From NCBI GenBank assembly GCA_910574935.1, contig CAJTCU010000010.1, positions 57,466 to 121,465 of the forward strand: a stretch of 64,000 nucleotides of DNA, written 5' to 3'. Shown in pieces: positions 7,997-17,317 of this stretch (within the stretch, counting starts at the first letter, position 1; every line of letters begins with the position of its first letter). Source of the DNA: Oscillospiraceae bacterium. GTDB taxonomy: Bacteria; Bacillota; Clostridia; Oscillospirales; Acutalibacteraceae. The notes beneath the pieces were generated by a model that was not told the DNA's origin, searched no databases, and saw nothing but the letters and a program-made list of their open reading frames with translations. The position numbers and the translations under genes are program-made.

Positions 7997-9061
7997 TCAT
8001 ACTATAAGCCTTGTGGGAACCTTCCATTCGCTGAATCCACGATAGAGTACACTGGGAAAGTCGCCGTAAAGCGTGTCCTGCGGTAAATCCGACAACGCCC
8101 GAATCAGGGCCTCTTTAGGGGGCAAGACCGCCATATCATAAAACGCCCCATAGTCCCGGTTTCCCGGCAGCGCAGTGATGGCCTCTGCCGCAGCCGGCAA
8201 ATCCAAGCTCCGTAAATCCCCCATACAGTGGGTTTCACAGCCAGAGTTGCCCACATATAGCCTGCAATCCTGATGCAGCGATAGGTATAACTCCTTCTGG
8301 TCCTCTGCAAACAAAGTCGGCAAATCCAGTCCATGATTCAGCCGGTCAGCCGCATAGGCGGCCGTGCTCCGCCGCGCTTTTTCCAAAATTTCAGATTCAT
8401 CCTGACCCCATTCCGCCAGATAGGGCCGCAGGCGCTCTAAATCCCCCAGTGAGGCGCGGTATGGCTCAAAGTATGGCATATTCCGGTGGGGAGTGTAAAT
8501 GGGGATGGCAAAATAGACAAAATTGGGCTGGAGTCGTTTGAGAAAAGCGGAGATACGGTCCGCGTCCTCTGGGAAGAAGCGGTTCAGCATAAGAGAGACA
8601 TTTAGCTCCGCATCCTCTGATTTGAGGAACTCCCCAGCCTTGGCCGCGGCTTCGTAAGAGCCGATTCGACGAGTAATCTCATCATGATGGGATGAAGCCC
8701 CATGAATGGTAATGCCGAACTCCCGGTAACCGCGGTCCAAATAGGCACGAATCACTTGACGGCGGTCTTCCCGGTGCATCAATCCCATTCCAGTGGTCAT
8801 GCCGTGGTGATAATTTTGTATATGGTCTGTCTGCGAGGCCGCGGAAAGAATCTGGTCAATCTGCGGGTGGTTCATAGGCTCATGATCTAGAGTAAAGCTG
8901 ACCTCATCCGTGCAGTAAGCGGCAAGAGCGTCCAGCTTTTCTATACACATCAGCGCGTCCTCCACCGGCATGATAGGGCCGGGCCCGCCATTAACATAAC
9001 AGTGGCGGCAGCGGGTATTGCACCCGGCCACCAGAAAATCAATGTTTATCATGTTGGCCAT
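7997..9061 (-). CDS. Radical SAM protein
   Basis: The 354 aa protein begins MANMINIDFLVAGCNTRCRHC; the CxxxCxxC of CNTRCRHC binds the 4Fe-4S cluster that cleaves S-adenosylmethionine. The middle resembles a TIM-barrel radical SAM core. A second Cys group (CRLYVGNSGCETHC, about residues 265-280) suggests a further cluster, as in SPASM-type proteins. No peptide precursor or partner enzyme lies next to it. It may therefore be a peptide-modifying or small-molecule enzyme of unknown substrate. The flanks are decayed accessory DNA. Confidence 0.85.
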   Translation of the reverse strand: MANMINIDFLVAGCNTRCRHCYVNGGPGPIMPVEDALMCIEKLDALAAYCTDEVSFTLDHEPMNHPQIDQILSAASQTDHIQNYHHGMTTGMGLMHREDRRQVIRAYLDRGYREFGITIHGASSHHDEITRRIGSYEAAAKAGEFLKSEDAELNVSLMLNRFFPEDADRISAFLKRLQPNFVYFAIPIYTPHRNMPYFEPYRASLGDLERLRPYLAEWGQDESEILEKARRSTAAYAADRLNHGLDLPTLFAEDQKELYLSLHQDCRLYVGNSGCETHCMGDLRSLDLPAAAEAITALPGNRDYGAFYDMAVLPPKEALIRALSDLPQDTLYGDFPSVLYRGFSEWKVPTRLIV

Positions 9062-10108
9062 CCTCCTGTTTGCATAAAAGCATCCCCATCCAATATTATA
9101 TCATTTTCGCTTTTTCCGCAAGTCCTGGGCAAAGTAATACTGCGTTCATCCACAAGTATTATTACAATCGGTCGATTGCTGACGGGGATACTTTGAAGCT
9201 CATTCGGGAGGGAATCACGACCAAGTACAGGAATAAAGCTCCAGTCGATGCTGGAAGAGCTAAAAACGCCGGAGGGTTCTTTTAAAAAGAGGAATATTTA
9301 TGCGCATCCGCAAGGCCGCCGGCGCTTGAAATCCATCCCGTGATTTTCGATGTTCTTATGGGGATAAAGGTTGCTGTTGACCAGAAGGTGCTAAAATCAG
9401 TGTATGATGGACAACCACGCTTACTTTACTCGTGAAATCCTGCCAGGAGATCATTCAGCGTTGCCACAGTAGAGGAGTACCGCCCACTGCAAGTCAGGTA
9501 AAGTTCATAGAAGGCTGTATTTTCAGTGAATCCTTCGCAGAAGGACATGGACAGCATAATGCCAACCGAACCCATTACCATCCGAACAAAAAGGAGGACC
9601 GACGATCTGAACGCCATCTGTGCCAGCTTTGGCCTGGGTGGTTCTCCGGGGGGATACAAAATTATCACACAGGTATTCCTGTATAAGTACTTCCGCGATA
9701 AGTTTGCCTACCAGGCCCAAAAGGTGGAGCCTTCCTTGTCAGGGGCCGCCAATATGCAGGAAACTCTTAAACGCGATGCCCGGCAATTCATATGAAATGC
9801 TTTTGATGGTGGTAGGCGGCAAGAGACCAATATACCACTGGAAATCCATCATGTCAACCAAGTGGAGGACCTTATCGGTTTCGGATTTACGATGCAGTTT
9901 TCAGTGCATTTAGTACAATTTTATCGGCCCATATCGTACTTGGTCGTGTAATAGAAGCTTTTGGTCTCCAGCGGCGAAGAGGCGGATGCGTTCCCCTTTG
10001 GCCCCGCCAGATTCTCCCCTTGCCAATCCCACGGGAGAGATGTATAATAAAGCATATACTGCCTTTGGGACCAAAGGTCCCAGGAAAGCGTGAAAAGAGG
10101 GATTCCGT
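9062..10108. other. Decayed accessory region
   Basis: About 1 kb has no intact gene. Short frames break off repeatedly. The only recognisable piece is an HsdM-like fragment, listed separately, followed in the same frame, past its stop, by an HNH-like stretch (IPLEIHHVNQVEDL, about 9835-9876). That could be a remnant of an intron-encoded or transposon-encoded HNH protein. Confidence 0.5.
9526..9830 (+). pseudogene. hsdM: Remnant of type I restriction methyltransferase HsdM, N-terminal part
   Basis: One frame reads LNAICASFGLGGSPGGYKIITQVFLYKYFRDKFAYQA (given here only as a description of 9608-9717). This matches the helical N-terminal domain of HsdM-type N6-adenine methylases. After about 9765 the similarity moves to another frame (AMPGNSYEMLLMVVG), so there is a frameshift. 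The methylase catalytic motifs are absent. No hsdS or hsdR is nearby. The assignment is from pattern memory and should be treated as probable. Confidence 0.45.
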
Positions 10109-11176
10109 TTGAATAGAGAATTTTTAAAAGATCTGCTGGCCACACCATCGGTCAGCGGCTATGAAGAGGCCATCCAAGAAAAAGCCCTGGCCTATGGCAA
10201 AACCTTTGCACACACACAGTTTACAGATCCCAGCGGCAACGCGGTCTCTGTGGTGAACCCAGACGCGGAACGCAAAGTGCTGCTCTGCGGGCACATTGAT
10301 GAAATCGGTTTTGTGGTGACAAATATTGACGAGTCTGGCCGCCTGCATCTCATGGGCGCTGGGGGCGTCCGGCCCCGGCTATACCTGGGCTCCCCCGTGC
10401 AGGTTTGGCATAACGGGAAGCTGGTCAGCGGAGTAATAGCCACCTCCGGCGATTTGCTGGAAAGCAACAAGACCAAGGTCTCTGACCTGCTGGTAGACAT
10501 TGGCGCCAAGAATAAAGAAGAGGCCCTGCAAGCTGTAGCTGTGGGTGACCCGGTGTGCGCGGACGTGCAGGTGCGGGAGCTCCTGAACCACCACTTTACC
10601 TGCCGGGCCCTAGACGACCGCACTGGGGCTTTTGTGGTGCTGGAGGCCGCCAAAAAGGCCGCTGCCAAAGGGGCAAATATAGGCATTTACGCGGCCACTA
10701 CCGTGGGAGAAGAAACCACGGGACGGGGCGCGTACTATGCGGCTGCCCGCATTCAGCCAGACTGCGCCATTACTGTGGACGTAACTTGGGCCAGCGACGC
10801 CCCAGGGACCACCCCCAGCGACACCGGTGACGTAAAACTGGGCGGCGGGCCCGTGCTGTGCATGGCCTCCTCGGTCAATAAAAAGATGAACGCCCTGCTC
10901 CGCCAAGCCGCGGAGGACCTGAGCATTCCCCTCCAATGGGAGATTGCCACGGGCCGCACCGGCACAGACGGCGACACCGTGAACCGGACTGGCCTGGGCA
11001 TTCCCATGGCCCTGGTGTCCATTCCCCTGCGGTACATGCACAGCTCGGTAGAGGTGGGCAGCTGGCAGGATCTGGAGCAGTGTATTGAACTACTCAGTGA
11101 ATTTCTGGTACGGCTGGGCCAGGAAGAGGGCTTCGACTTTTGCCCAATACAGCCAGGATCTATAAATGGCCAGTAA
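10109..11176 (+). CDS. M42-family metallo-aminopeptidase
   Basis: The 355 aa protein starts at TTG 10109, 8 nt after AGAGG. The binuclear metal ligands of the M42/M18/M20 clan are visible: GHIDEIG (His/Asp, about residue 70), ALDDRTG (Asp, about 170) and GEETTGRG (the catalytic Glu pair, about 205). The last ligands are in the TVDVTWASD region and near YMHSSVE (His, about 312). These cytoplasmic enzymes remove N-terminal residues from peptides, often as dodecamers. The gene stands alone, with degenerate DNA upstream and a MITE downstream. Confidence 0.93.
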   Translation: MNREFLKDLLATPSVSGYEEAIQEKALAYGKTFAHTQFTDPSGNAVSVVNPDAERKVLLCGHIDEIGFVVTNIDESGRLHLMGAGGVRPRLYLGSPVQVWHNGKLVSGVIATSGDLLESNKTKVSDLLVDIGAKNKEEALQAVAVGDPVCADVQVRELLNHHFTCRALDDRTGAFVVLEAAKKAAAKGANIGIYAATTVGEETTGRGAYYAAARIQPDCAITVDVTWASDAPGTTPSDTGDVKLGGGPVLCMASSVNKKMNALLRQAAEDLSIPLQWEIATGRTGTDGDTVNRTGLGIPMALVSIPLRYMHSSVEVGSWQDLEQCIELLSEFLVRLGQEEGFDFCPIQPGSINGQ

Positions 11177-11359
11177 AAATCCAGTACACGCGGGGGCCAG
11201 AAGCCGCCAAGTCCCTGCCAGGGTTTTGGACTAAGCCTCTGGCACACCGTAAACTGGCCGAGCCGGCCGACGGGGCGCAACGCCCCACAGCCTTGCCGCA
11301 GCCAGGGCTCTCTGCCAGCGGTAGCCCTATCAGGATATAAAAAAGTGCGCTTTGCGCGC
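11177..11359. other. GC-rich intergenic spacer
   Basis: No gene is apparent between the M42 stop and the MITE. Short GC-rich dyads such as GTGCGCTTTGCGC (11345-11357) lie next to the element. Confidence 0.4.
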
Positions 11360-11546
11360 TAGGGCTTGTTTGAAAAATCGAAAACGTCATCTTTTGGGGC
11401 CAGAAGAGGCCACTTTCTACGTCGAAAATCCTCGTCAATCGCCAGAGTGACGTAGTTAGCGCAGCTAACTACAGCGGTTCTTCTCCTTGAAATTGTCCCC
11501 TTCTGGCCAAAAATTCGTCATTTCCTCTATTTTCAAACAAGCCCTA
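11360..11546. mobile_element. MITE family A, copy 1 (187 bp)
   Basis: The ends are perfect 17 bp inverted repeats: TAGGGCTTGTTTGAAAA at 11360-11376 and its complement at 11530-11546. There is no coding capacity. The interior has a strong hairpin, GTAGTTAGC-GCA-GCTAACTAC (11452-11472). The terminal TA suggests TA target duplication as in IS630/Tc1-type mobilisation. Two related elements lie at 33482-33805. Confidence 0.75.
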
Positions 11547-11690
11547 GACGGACATTTTCTAAACAAAAGCACCCATAAAAATAGGGCGTTTATTACGGAG
11601 CCGCCTTCAGCAAAGCTGCGGGGCGCCGCTTTACGCCCTTGCGCATTCCACGGCGCTAAGCTAAGCGCCTAGTTTTGAAAGGAGGTCCTC

Positions 11691-12179
11691 ATGGAACGCC
11701 GCGATAAAATCAACTACTATTTGGACCTGGCCGAAACCGTCTCAAAGCGCTGTACCTGCCTACGCAGGCGCTACGGCGCGGTGATTGTGAAAAACGACGA
11801 GGTCATTTCCACCGGCTATGTGGGCGCGCCCCGGGGCCGGGCCAACTGCACGGACCTGGGTTTTTGTCAGCGGGACAAGCTTTCGATCCCCCGGGGCCAG
11901 CGCTATGAGCTGTGCCGCAGCCTCCACGCCGAGGCAAACGCCATTATCAGCGCCTCTCGCCGGGACATGATCGACGCCACCCTCTACCTGGTGGGCACCG
12001 AGGTGGCTACAGGCCAGTACATTAAAAACGCTGTTTGCTGCGCTATGTGCAAGCGCATGGTGATCAACGGCGGCATAGCCCAGGTGATTGTCCGGGACGA
12101 CTTAGAACACTACCGGATCATCCAGGTGCGGGACTGGGTGGAAAACGACGACTCCCTTAGTAAGGAGATGGGCTATTGA
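11691..12179 (+). CDS. dCMP deaminase-like cytidine deaminase (ComEB family)
   Basis: The 162 aa protein has the zinc-deaminase signature. The first ligand and catalytic Glu are in SLHAEANAI (about residue 82), and the Cys pair is in CCAMCKRMV (about 121). An extra Cys-containing insert (NCTDLGFCQRD) is typical of deoxycytidylate deaminases. The usual reaction is dCMP to dUMP, supplying thymidylate synthesis. AAAGGAGGTCCTC precedes the ATG. Its stop overlaps the TTG start of the next gene, giving a coupled pair. Confidence 0.88.
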   Translation: MERRDKINYYLDLAETVSKRCTCLRRRYGAVIVKNDEVISTGYVGAPRGRANCTDLGFCQRDKLSIPRGQRYELCRSLHAEANAIISASRRDMIDATLYLVGTEVATGQYIKNAVCCAMCKRMVINGGIAQVIVRDDLEHYRIIQVRDWVENDDSLSKEMGY

Positions 12180-12991
12180 GGGGCTGGGCCGCAGCGTCCC
12201 CAAGCTTGGCCCAAAGGGGACCGTACCGGCAAAAAAAGAGCGGCCGTTATCAGCTGCTGGATACCCTGCGGGGGCTGCTGGTCCTAAACATGATTGCCTA
12301 CCACGCGCTGTATGATGTAGTGCATATCCTTGGCCGCCCCATTCCCTGGTATACCAGCTGGCCAGGCTATGTATGGCAGCAGGGCATCTGCTGGGGGTTT
12401 ATTTTTCTCTCGGGCTTTTGCTTTCGGATGTCCCACCACCCGGTACGCCACGGGCTGGTAATTTTGGGCGCGGGCGTGGTTGTCAGCCTAGGTACAGCGC
12501 TGTTCATGCCTTCCGAGCTTATCCTCTTTGGGGTGCTGTACCTGCTGGGCCTGGCGGGGCTCATCCAGTGCGGGGTGTGGACCCTGTGGAACCGCCTGCG
12601 CCTGCAGCCTTTCCCTGCGTGGCTGGGCCTGGTTCTCTCCACAGGGGTGTTCTTCCTCACCCGGAACGTGCCCAAGGGCTCTCTTGGGTTTGAGGGTTTG
12701 GTGCTCTGCCCTTTGCCGCCGCAGCTGTACAGCCTCCCGGGGCTGGCGGTGCTGGGCTTGCCAGGGCCTGGCTTTCACTCCTCGGACTATTTTCCCCTGG
12801 CCCCCTGGCTTTTCCTGTACCTGATGGGGTATTTCCTATGGTGCATGGTGGGGCACAAAGGCAAAATCATGGCCAAGTTAAAGCCCGGGCTAGGCCCTCT
12901 GGCCTTTGTGGGGCGGCATAGCCTGCTAATCTACCTGCTGCACCAGCCAGTGCTAATGGGTATTTTTACCCTGGTGGGCGCGCTGGGGTAA
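12176..12991 (+). CDS. DUF1624-type membrane protein (heparan-glucosaminide acetyltransferase-like)
   Basis: The 271 aa protein begins at TTG 12176 inside the stop codon region of the deaminase, 8 nt after AAGGAG. It has about seven membrane helices and the opening RYQLLDTLRGLLVLNMI, followed by YHALYD. This is characteristic of the DUF1624/YeiB-like acyltransferase group, where the conserved Arg and His residues lie in the first helix and loop. It ends with GRHSLLIYLLHQPVL. It probably transfers acyl groups to cell-envelope sugars, but the substrate is unknown. Confidence 0.8.
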   Translation: MRGWAAASPSLAQRGPYRQKKSGRYQLLDTLRGLLVLNMIAYHALYDVVHILGRPIPWYTSWPGYVWQQGICWGFIFLSGFCFRMSHHPVRHGLVILGAGVVVSLGTALFMPSELILFGVLYLLGLAGLIQCGVWTLWNRLRLQPFPAWLGLVLSTGVFFLTRNVPKGSLGFEGLVLCPLPPQLYSLPGLAVLGLPGPGFHSSDYFPLAPWLFLYLMGYFLWCMVGHKGKIMAKLKPGLGPLAFVGRHSLLIYLLHQPVLMGIFTLVGALG

Positions 12992-13038
12992 GGAGCGAAC
13001 TGCACTTGACAAACTGGGGAATTACACGGCCCATGCCC

Positions 13039-13959
13039 CTAAAACATCTCCGCCGGCAGAAAAACATCCTCCTTTGGCACCCTTTCCCAGTCAAACCCCT
13101 TTACCAGTTCTTGCGGCGAATGGGGCTCTGGCCGGTTCAGCTGGCCAGCTAAAAAGGCCAACTTCCCCACTATCTGTTGGGGAGACACGCCCCGGGCCCC
13201 CAGGGCCTCCAGGCTCACGTCTCCGTCTCGCTTAGAGAGCCTCCGGCCGTCCGGGGCCAGCAGCATGGGAATGTGGGCAAACTCCGGGGGATCCAGCCCC
13301 AGCAGGCGGTATAGGCGCAGCTGCCGGGGGGCCGAGCCCAGCAGGTCCCGGCCCCGCACCACCTCTGTCACCCCCATGGCTCCGTCATCGGCCACCACGG
13401 CTAGCTGGTAGGCAAACACCCCGTCGGACCGGCGCAAAATAATGTCCCCGCAGTCTTTGGCCAGGTCCTGGCTTTGGGGGCCATAGTGCCGGTCCATAAA
13501 GGCCTCCTGCCCGCTAAGCCTTAGCCGCAGGGCGGGACTGCGCCTCTGTTCCAGCCGCGCCGCCTCTTCTAGGGAGAGCCTCCGACATTTGCCAGAGTAG
13601 ATATAGTCCCCGTCCGCCGCGTGGGGAGCGTTTGGGGCATGGAGCTCTGCCCGGCTGCAAAAACATTTATATACCAGCTCTTGGGCATTGAGCTTATCAA
13701 CGCACTGCTGGTAGTATTGGCTTCGGTCCGACTGCCAGTAGGGCCCCTCATCCCAGTCCAGGCCCAGAAATTCCAGATCCCGCTGAATCTGTTCCCCATA
13801 GGCCCGGCTGGTACGCTGGGGGTCCAGGTTTTCCATGCGCAGAATGACCCGCCCCCCCTGGGACCGGGCCGAAAACCAGGCCAGCAGGCAGCTGAACAGG
13901 TTGCCCAGATGCATTCGCCCACTGGGGCTGGGGGCAAAGCGCCCCACCACATTGCTCAT
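13039..13959 (-). CDS. gluQ: Glutamyl-Q tRNA(Asp) synthetase-like protein
   Basis: The 306 aa protein is a class I GluRS core without the anticodon-binding domain, the hallmark of GluQRS, which glutamylates queuosine in tRNA-Asp. It has the HIGH-type motif in GRMHLGN (residues about 13-19), a zinc-binding knuckle (CFCSRAEL with a later Tyr and Cys) and the KMSKS-type motif RRLSKRDGD. The start at 13959 is chosen because AAAGGCGG precedes it and the family begins at this point. A frame extended to 14067 is rejected. It converges with the DUF1624 gene. Confidence 0.85.
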   Translation of the reverse strand: MSNVVGRFAPSPSGRMHLGNLFSCLLAWFSARSQGGRVILRMENLDPQRTSRAYGEQIQRDLEFLGLDWDEGPYWQSDRSQYYQQCVDKLNAQELVYKCFCSRAELHAPNAPHAADGDYIYSGKCRRLSLEEAARLEQRRSPALRLRLSGQEAFMDRHYGPQSQDLAKDCGDIILRRSDGVFAYQLAVVADDGAMGVTEVVRGRDLLGSAPRQLRLYRLLGLDPPEFAHIPMLLAPDGRRLSKRDGDVSLEALGARGVSPQQIVGKLAFLAGQLNRPEPHSPQELVKGFDWERVPKEDVFLPAEMF

Positions 13960-14124
13960 AAAAAAAGACCGCCTTTCAGGGGCCGGGGCAGACCCGGCTC
14001 TTTTTTCTATTTTACAGAGCGTTTCACCGGTTTCTGGGCCAGGGCCATCACGAGATTTTACACGCATTTCACTGTAACCACATTTGCCCTTGCATCCTTC
14101 CCTCTCGCTTCACGTCCTTCTTCT

Positions 14125-14270
14125 TTAGGCAATACCGCACAATTCTAAGTACCGTATTACGCAGTCAGATTTTTCTTCCGAGTGTGCAGATTGAGCGCCG
14201 TCCATCTCACCATTGACCAGCGAAAGCTGTGCGCTATCACGGAAAATCTGCAAGCAAGACGGTGCTTAAG
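14125..14270. mobile_element. MITE family B, degenerate copy
   Basis: The sequence GCAGTCAGATTTTTC at 14161-14175, the following GAGTG-x-GCAGA and the block around GCGAAAGCTGTGCGCTATCACGG (14220-14242) match the element at 30172-30340 in the opposite orientation. The ends are eroded (TTAGGCAATACCG on the left, a CGGTGCTTAA complement on the right). The boundaries are approximate. It sits between gluQ and cinA. Confidence 0.6.
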
Positions 14271-14300
14271 GCGCCACCCGCGAATGGTGCGGGGTTGCCT

Positions 14301-15554
14301 TTAAAGCTCCACCACCGGCAGGCCTTGCAAATACCTGCGCACCATATCCAGGGCTTGGCTGGCCGCGCAGTGCCTATGCCAGGCCCGCTCCTTTGTACGG
14401 CCCAGGGGACGGCGCTTTGCCACCCAGGTATTTTTTCCGTCGGACAGGGCAATGTACACCAGCCCCACGGGCTTTTCTGGGGTACCGCCCTCCGGCCCGG
14501 CAATGCCTGTAATACCCACCCCCAGGCTGCTGCCGCTGGCCTGGACAATCCCCTCTGCCATGGCCCGGGCGGTTTCTTGGCTGACGGCCCCATGCTCCTC
14601 CAGGATCTCGTGGGGCACCCCCAGCAGCTGCTCCTTCACCTCGTTGGCGTAGGTGACGCAGCCCATATGGAACACCGCCGAGGACCCGGAAATATCGGTA
14701 ATCCGCTTGGCCAGCAGCCCGCCTGTGCAGCTTTCCGCAGTGGCCAGGGTCTTGCCCTGCTGGGCCAAAAGCCCCACCACCAGCTCTTCCAGGCTGTCCA
14801 CATCCACGCTGTACACAAAGTTTCCCAGCCGCTTTTTGATTTCGTCAATTAAGGGCTGGCACAGCCGGTCCGCCTCTTTGGTGGTGTGGGCCTTGGCAGT
14901 TACCCTTAGGTAGCATTCGCCCTCATTGGCGTAAGGGGCCAGGGTGGGGTTTTCACCGTTCATCAGGTCGTCCATCATTTGTGCTACCGGAGCCTCACCC
15001 CTGCCGTAAATGTGCACGTTATGTGAGACAATGGTGTATTCCTGCCTCTGTTTAAGATAAGGCACGGCGTAGTTGTGCAGCATGGGGGCCAATTCGCTGG
15101 GAGGCCCGGGCAACATAATAATGGCGCAGCCATTCTCCGCCTGAAAAGCGCAGCCCGGGGCCGTGCCGTTGTCATTTTGCAGCACCGTGCAGCCCTCTGG
15201 CAGCCAAGCCTGCTTTGCCTGGTTTTCGCTAACGTGTTTCTCGTTAAAATAATTTTCAATACGCCGCAGGCTCTCTTCATGGAGCGCCAGCTTTTTTCCA
15301 GCCGCGGCGGCGGTGGTCTCTTTGGTCAGGTCGTCGGTGGTGGGACCCAGGCCCCCGGTCATAATAAGCAGATCGCTTCTGGCTATGGCCCCCTCCACCG
15401 CCTCCTTTAGGCGCTGGGGGTTGTCCCCCACCACACTGGTGTGCATCAGGTCGATTCCAAGGGTAGAAAGGGCCCTGGCCACAATGGCGGCGTCTGTGTT
15501 TACCACCGCGCCCAAAAGCAGCTCGGTGCCCACGGAAATTATTTCTGCGTTCAT
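14301..15554 (-). CDS. cinA: CinA: nicotinamide-nucleotide amidase / competence-damage protein
   Basis: The 417 aa protein is a full-length CinA. The N-terminal MoCF-like/COG1058 domain (residues 1-170, AEIISVGTELLLG) hydrolyses ADP-ribose-type pyrophosphates. The C-terminal domain (about 255-410, TAESCTGGLLAKR and GITGIAGPEGG) is the NMN deamidase that returns nicotinamide nucleotide to NAD synthesis. The start overlaps the stop of the upstream hydrolase by ATGA. An NAD synthetase gene lies on the same strand at 22146, consistent with a shared NAD theme, though not in the same operon. Confidence 0.93.
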   Translation of the reverse strand: MNAEIISVGTELLLGAVVNTDAAIVARALSTLGIDLMHTSVVGDNPQRLKEAVEGAIARSDLLIMTGGLGPTTDDLTKETTAAAAGKKLALHEESLRRIENYFNEKHVSENQAKQAWLPEGCTVLQNDNGTAPGCAFQAENGCAIIMLPGPPSELAPMLHNYAVPYLKQRQEYTIVSHNVHIYGRGEAPVAQMMDDLMNGENPTLAPYANEGECYLRVTAKAHTTKEADRLCQPLIDEIKKRLGNFVYSVDVDSLEELVVGLLAQQGKTLATAESCTGGLLAKRITDISGSSAVFHMGCVTYANEVKEQLLGVPHEILEEHGAVSQETARAMAEGIVQASGSSLGVGITGIAGPEGGTPEKPVGLVYIALSDGKNTWVAKRRPLGRTKERAWHRHCAASQALDMVRRYLQGLPVVEL

Positions 15555-16279
15555 CCTATCATCTTTCCTTCCGATTTCAATATTTCATCCAAAAAGCGCT
15601 CCACCTCCCGGTTAAACCCCTCCGGTTTCTTTGACGCCAGAAAGTGGTCCCCCGGCAGGATGGCCAGCCGGGCGTTGGGAATATGGGCGGCGATTTCTCG
15701 AGTATGGGCTGCCTTTACCATATCCCTGGTCCCGGCGACAACCAACGTCGGGACCGAAATGTTTCCCAGCTCCCGGGGCTCGATATTTGGCTCATGGACC
15801 ATCAGCCCCAATATCTCCGCGTTGCGCCGTGCCTCCTCCGACCTACTCGCGAACCGCTTGGCAAGCCGGTACCCCAGCTCAATGGGAAGCTGCACCCGCC
15901 TCTTGATTCCCCGGGTATTCAGGTTCCCGCCGTTCAGAATCAAAGCCCGCAGCCTGCCCGGATACTGAAGCGCAAACTTCATGGCAATATTCGCCCCATC
16001 GGAAAAGCCCAGGAGGATCGGGGCCTCCATGCCCATCTCATCCAAAAGCCCCTTTAGGTCCCGCGCGAACTGCTCCATGGTAAAGGGGGCGGCTCCTCGG
16101 GGAGATTTGCCGTGGCCCCGGGTGTCTACCGCAATGACCCGGCAGCGGCGGGAGAAGAACGCCACCTGGTGGCGGAAATAGCCGCCGTCCTGGCCGTTGC
16201 CGTGCAAAAGAATCAGAACGGATTCTCGGATAGAGGGCCAGCCCGCTCCCTCTTCCCGGTAATGCAGACTGATATCCAC
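15551..16279 (-). CDS. Alpha/beta-fold hydrolase
   Basis: The 242 aa protein has the alpha/beta hydrolase triad: nucleophile Ser in GFSDGAN (about residue 95), Asp in AGTRDMV and His in PGDHFLA near the end. The oxyanion motif is LLHGNGQDG near residue 30. It is probably a small soluble esterase or lyase of unknown substrate. It is coupled to cinA by a 4 nt overlap, and the GNAT gene lies 5 nt upstream, so the three form an operon. Confidence 0.88.
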   Translation of the reverse strand: MDISLHYREEGAGWPSIRESVLILLHGNGQDGGYFRHQVAFFSRRCRVIAVDTRGHGKSPRGAAPFTMEQFARDLKGLLDEMGMEAPILLGFSDGANIAMKFALQYPGRLRALILNGGNLNTRGIKRRVQLPIELGYRLAKRFASRSEEARRNAEILGLMVHEPNIEPRELGNISVPTLVVAGTRDMVKAAHTREIAAHIPNARLAILPGDHFLASKKPEGFNREVERFLDEILKSEGKMIG

Positions 16280-16284
16280 ACGCT

Positions 16285-17154
16285 TTACCTCCTCCAGTAG
16301 GTCCAGGGAATTCCCTTCTCATACCCGATCTTCCTATAAAAGGGATTCCCCCCGCCGGTCATAACCTCCGCCCCCAGGGGCCGCAGCCGCCGCCATAGCT
16401 CCGAAAGCGCCGCAGCGGCCAGGCCCTTATGCCTGTAATCTGGTACAGTACACAAGGGCTCCAGATACGCCAGCTTGTTTTCCGGCACCCACCACATCCC
16501 GGCGTAGCACACGTATTCTCCGGCCTTATTCATTACAGCCACGTCGTACTGGGGGGTAGCGTGGGGGGCGTTCACCAGGTCGTAGGCATACTCATACTCC
16601 CCGTTCCAGGGGCCCTCTTCCGCCTCGTGGTCAAAGCCCTTCCAGCAGCACCCGCAGGCCTTGGCCACGTCCACCCCGCCCATCTCTGTAAAACGAAACT
16701 CTGGGGGCAGGGGGTAGTCCAGAGGCTTCGTACAGTCGTACACCAGGTTTTCATAGCCCTCAGCTTTGGCAAAGCCCGCCGCTTTTGCCGCTTGTTCGAA
16801 CTCCCGCTGGTTTCCCACCAGCACCAGGGTCTGCTGGCTGTCTGTTTGGGGCATATTCTTCTGGGCGTACTCCACCATCTCTGGGGCTAGGGCCTCGTAC
16901 CCCTCCCGCAGGCTGAAATAGATGTCGCTCACCGGGTTTTCGTAAAAGCAGAAACCCACTATCTTCTCCCCGTCCTTCCACATCCGGCAGCGGTGGAGGT
17001 AGGACTTGTCCATCCAGCTGGACACTAGGGCGTACTCCCAAAAGGGCGCGGGTACACCGCCCCGGTAGTCCGGGGAAAAGATGTCCAGCAGAAACCGGTA
17101 CACTTCCATGTGGTCGCTAAGTATGCTGAACTGTTTTGTTGTGATTTGGCTCAT
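16285..17154 (-). CDS. GNAT-family N-acetyltransferase
   Basis: The start at 17154 is preceded by GGAGCG; the longer frame to 17220 has no support. The 289 aa protein carries the acetyl-CoA binding region at its C-terminus. The strand before it (KLAYLEPLCTVPDYR) leads into HKGLAAAALSEL, which matches the R/Q-x-x-G-x-G/A loop. The first half (about 1-140) is a second, degenerate GNAT-like lobe. The substrate is unknown. It is the first gene of the GNAT-hydrolase-cinA operon. Confidence 0.88.
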   Translation of the reverse strand: MSQITTKQFSILSDHMEVYRFLLDIFSPDYRGGVPAPFWEYALVSSWMDKSYLHRCRMWKDGEKIVGFCFYENPVSDIYFSLREGYEALAPEMVEYAQKNMPQTDSQQTLVLVGNQREFEQAAKAAGFAKAEGYENLVYDCTKPLDYPLPPEFRFTEMGGVDVAKACGCCWKGFDHEAEEGPWNGEYEYAYDLVNAPHATPQYDVAVMNKAGEYVCYAGMWWVPENKLAYLEPLCTVPDYRHKGLAAAALSELWRRLRPLGAEVMTGGGNPFYRKIGYEKGIPWTYWRR

Positions 17155-17317
17155 AAAGCGCTCCTTTCTCATTCCAGAACGGCATTTTGGCCTCCAGCGG
17201 GCGAAGCGTTGACTTTGCAACTCTTGGGCTCTGTCTTAAGAATCCGCAGGGCGCCTAACGCGCCGTAACCGCGTCTTTGCCGTATCTTTCAGCGTTCAGT
17301 TATCGTCTGTGGTTTTG

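Noticed and set aside
7772..8027. Two overlapping short frames on the minus strand
   Set aside because: They only translate the GGCATCTTTTAAG repeat region and have no starts with ribosome sites.
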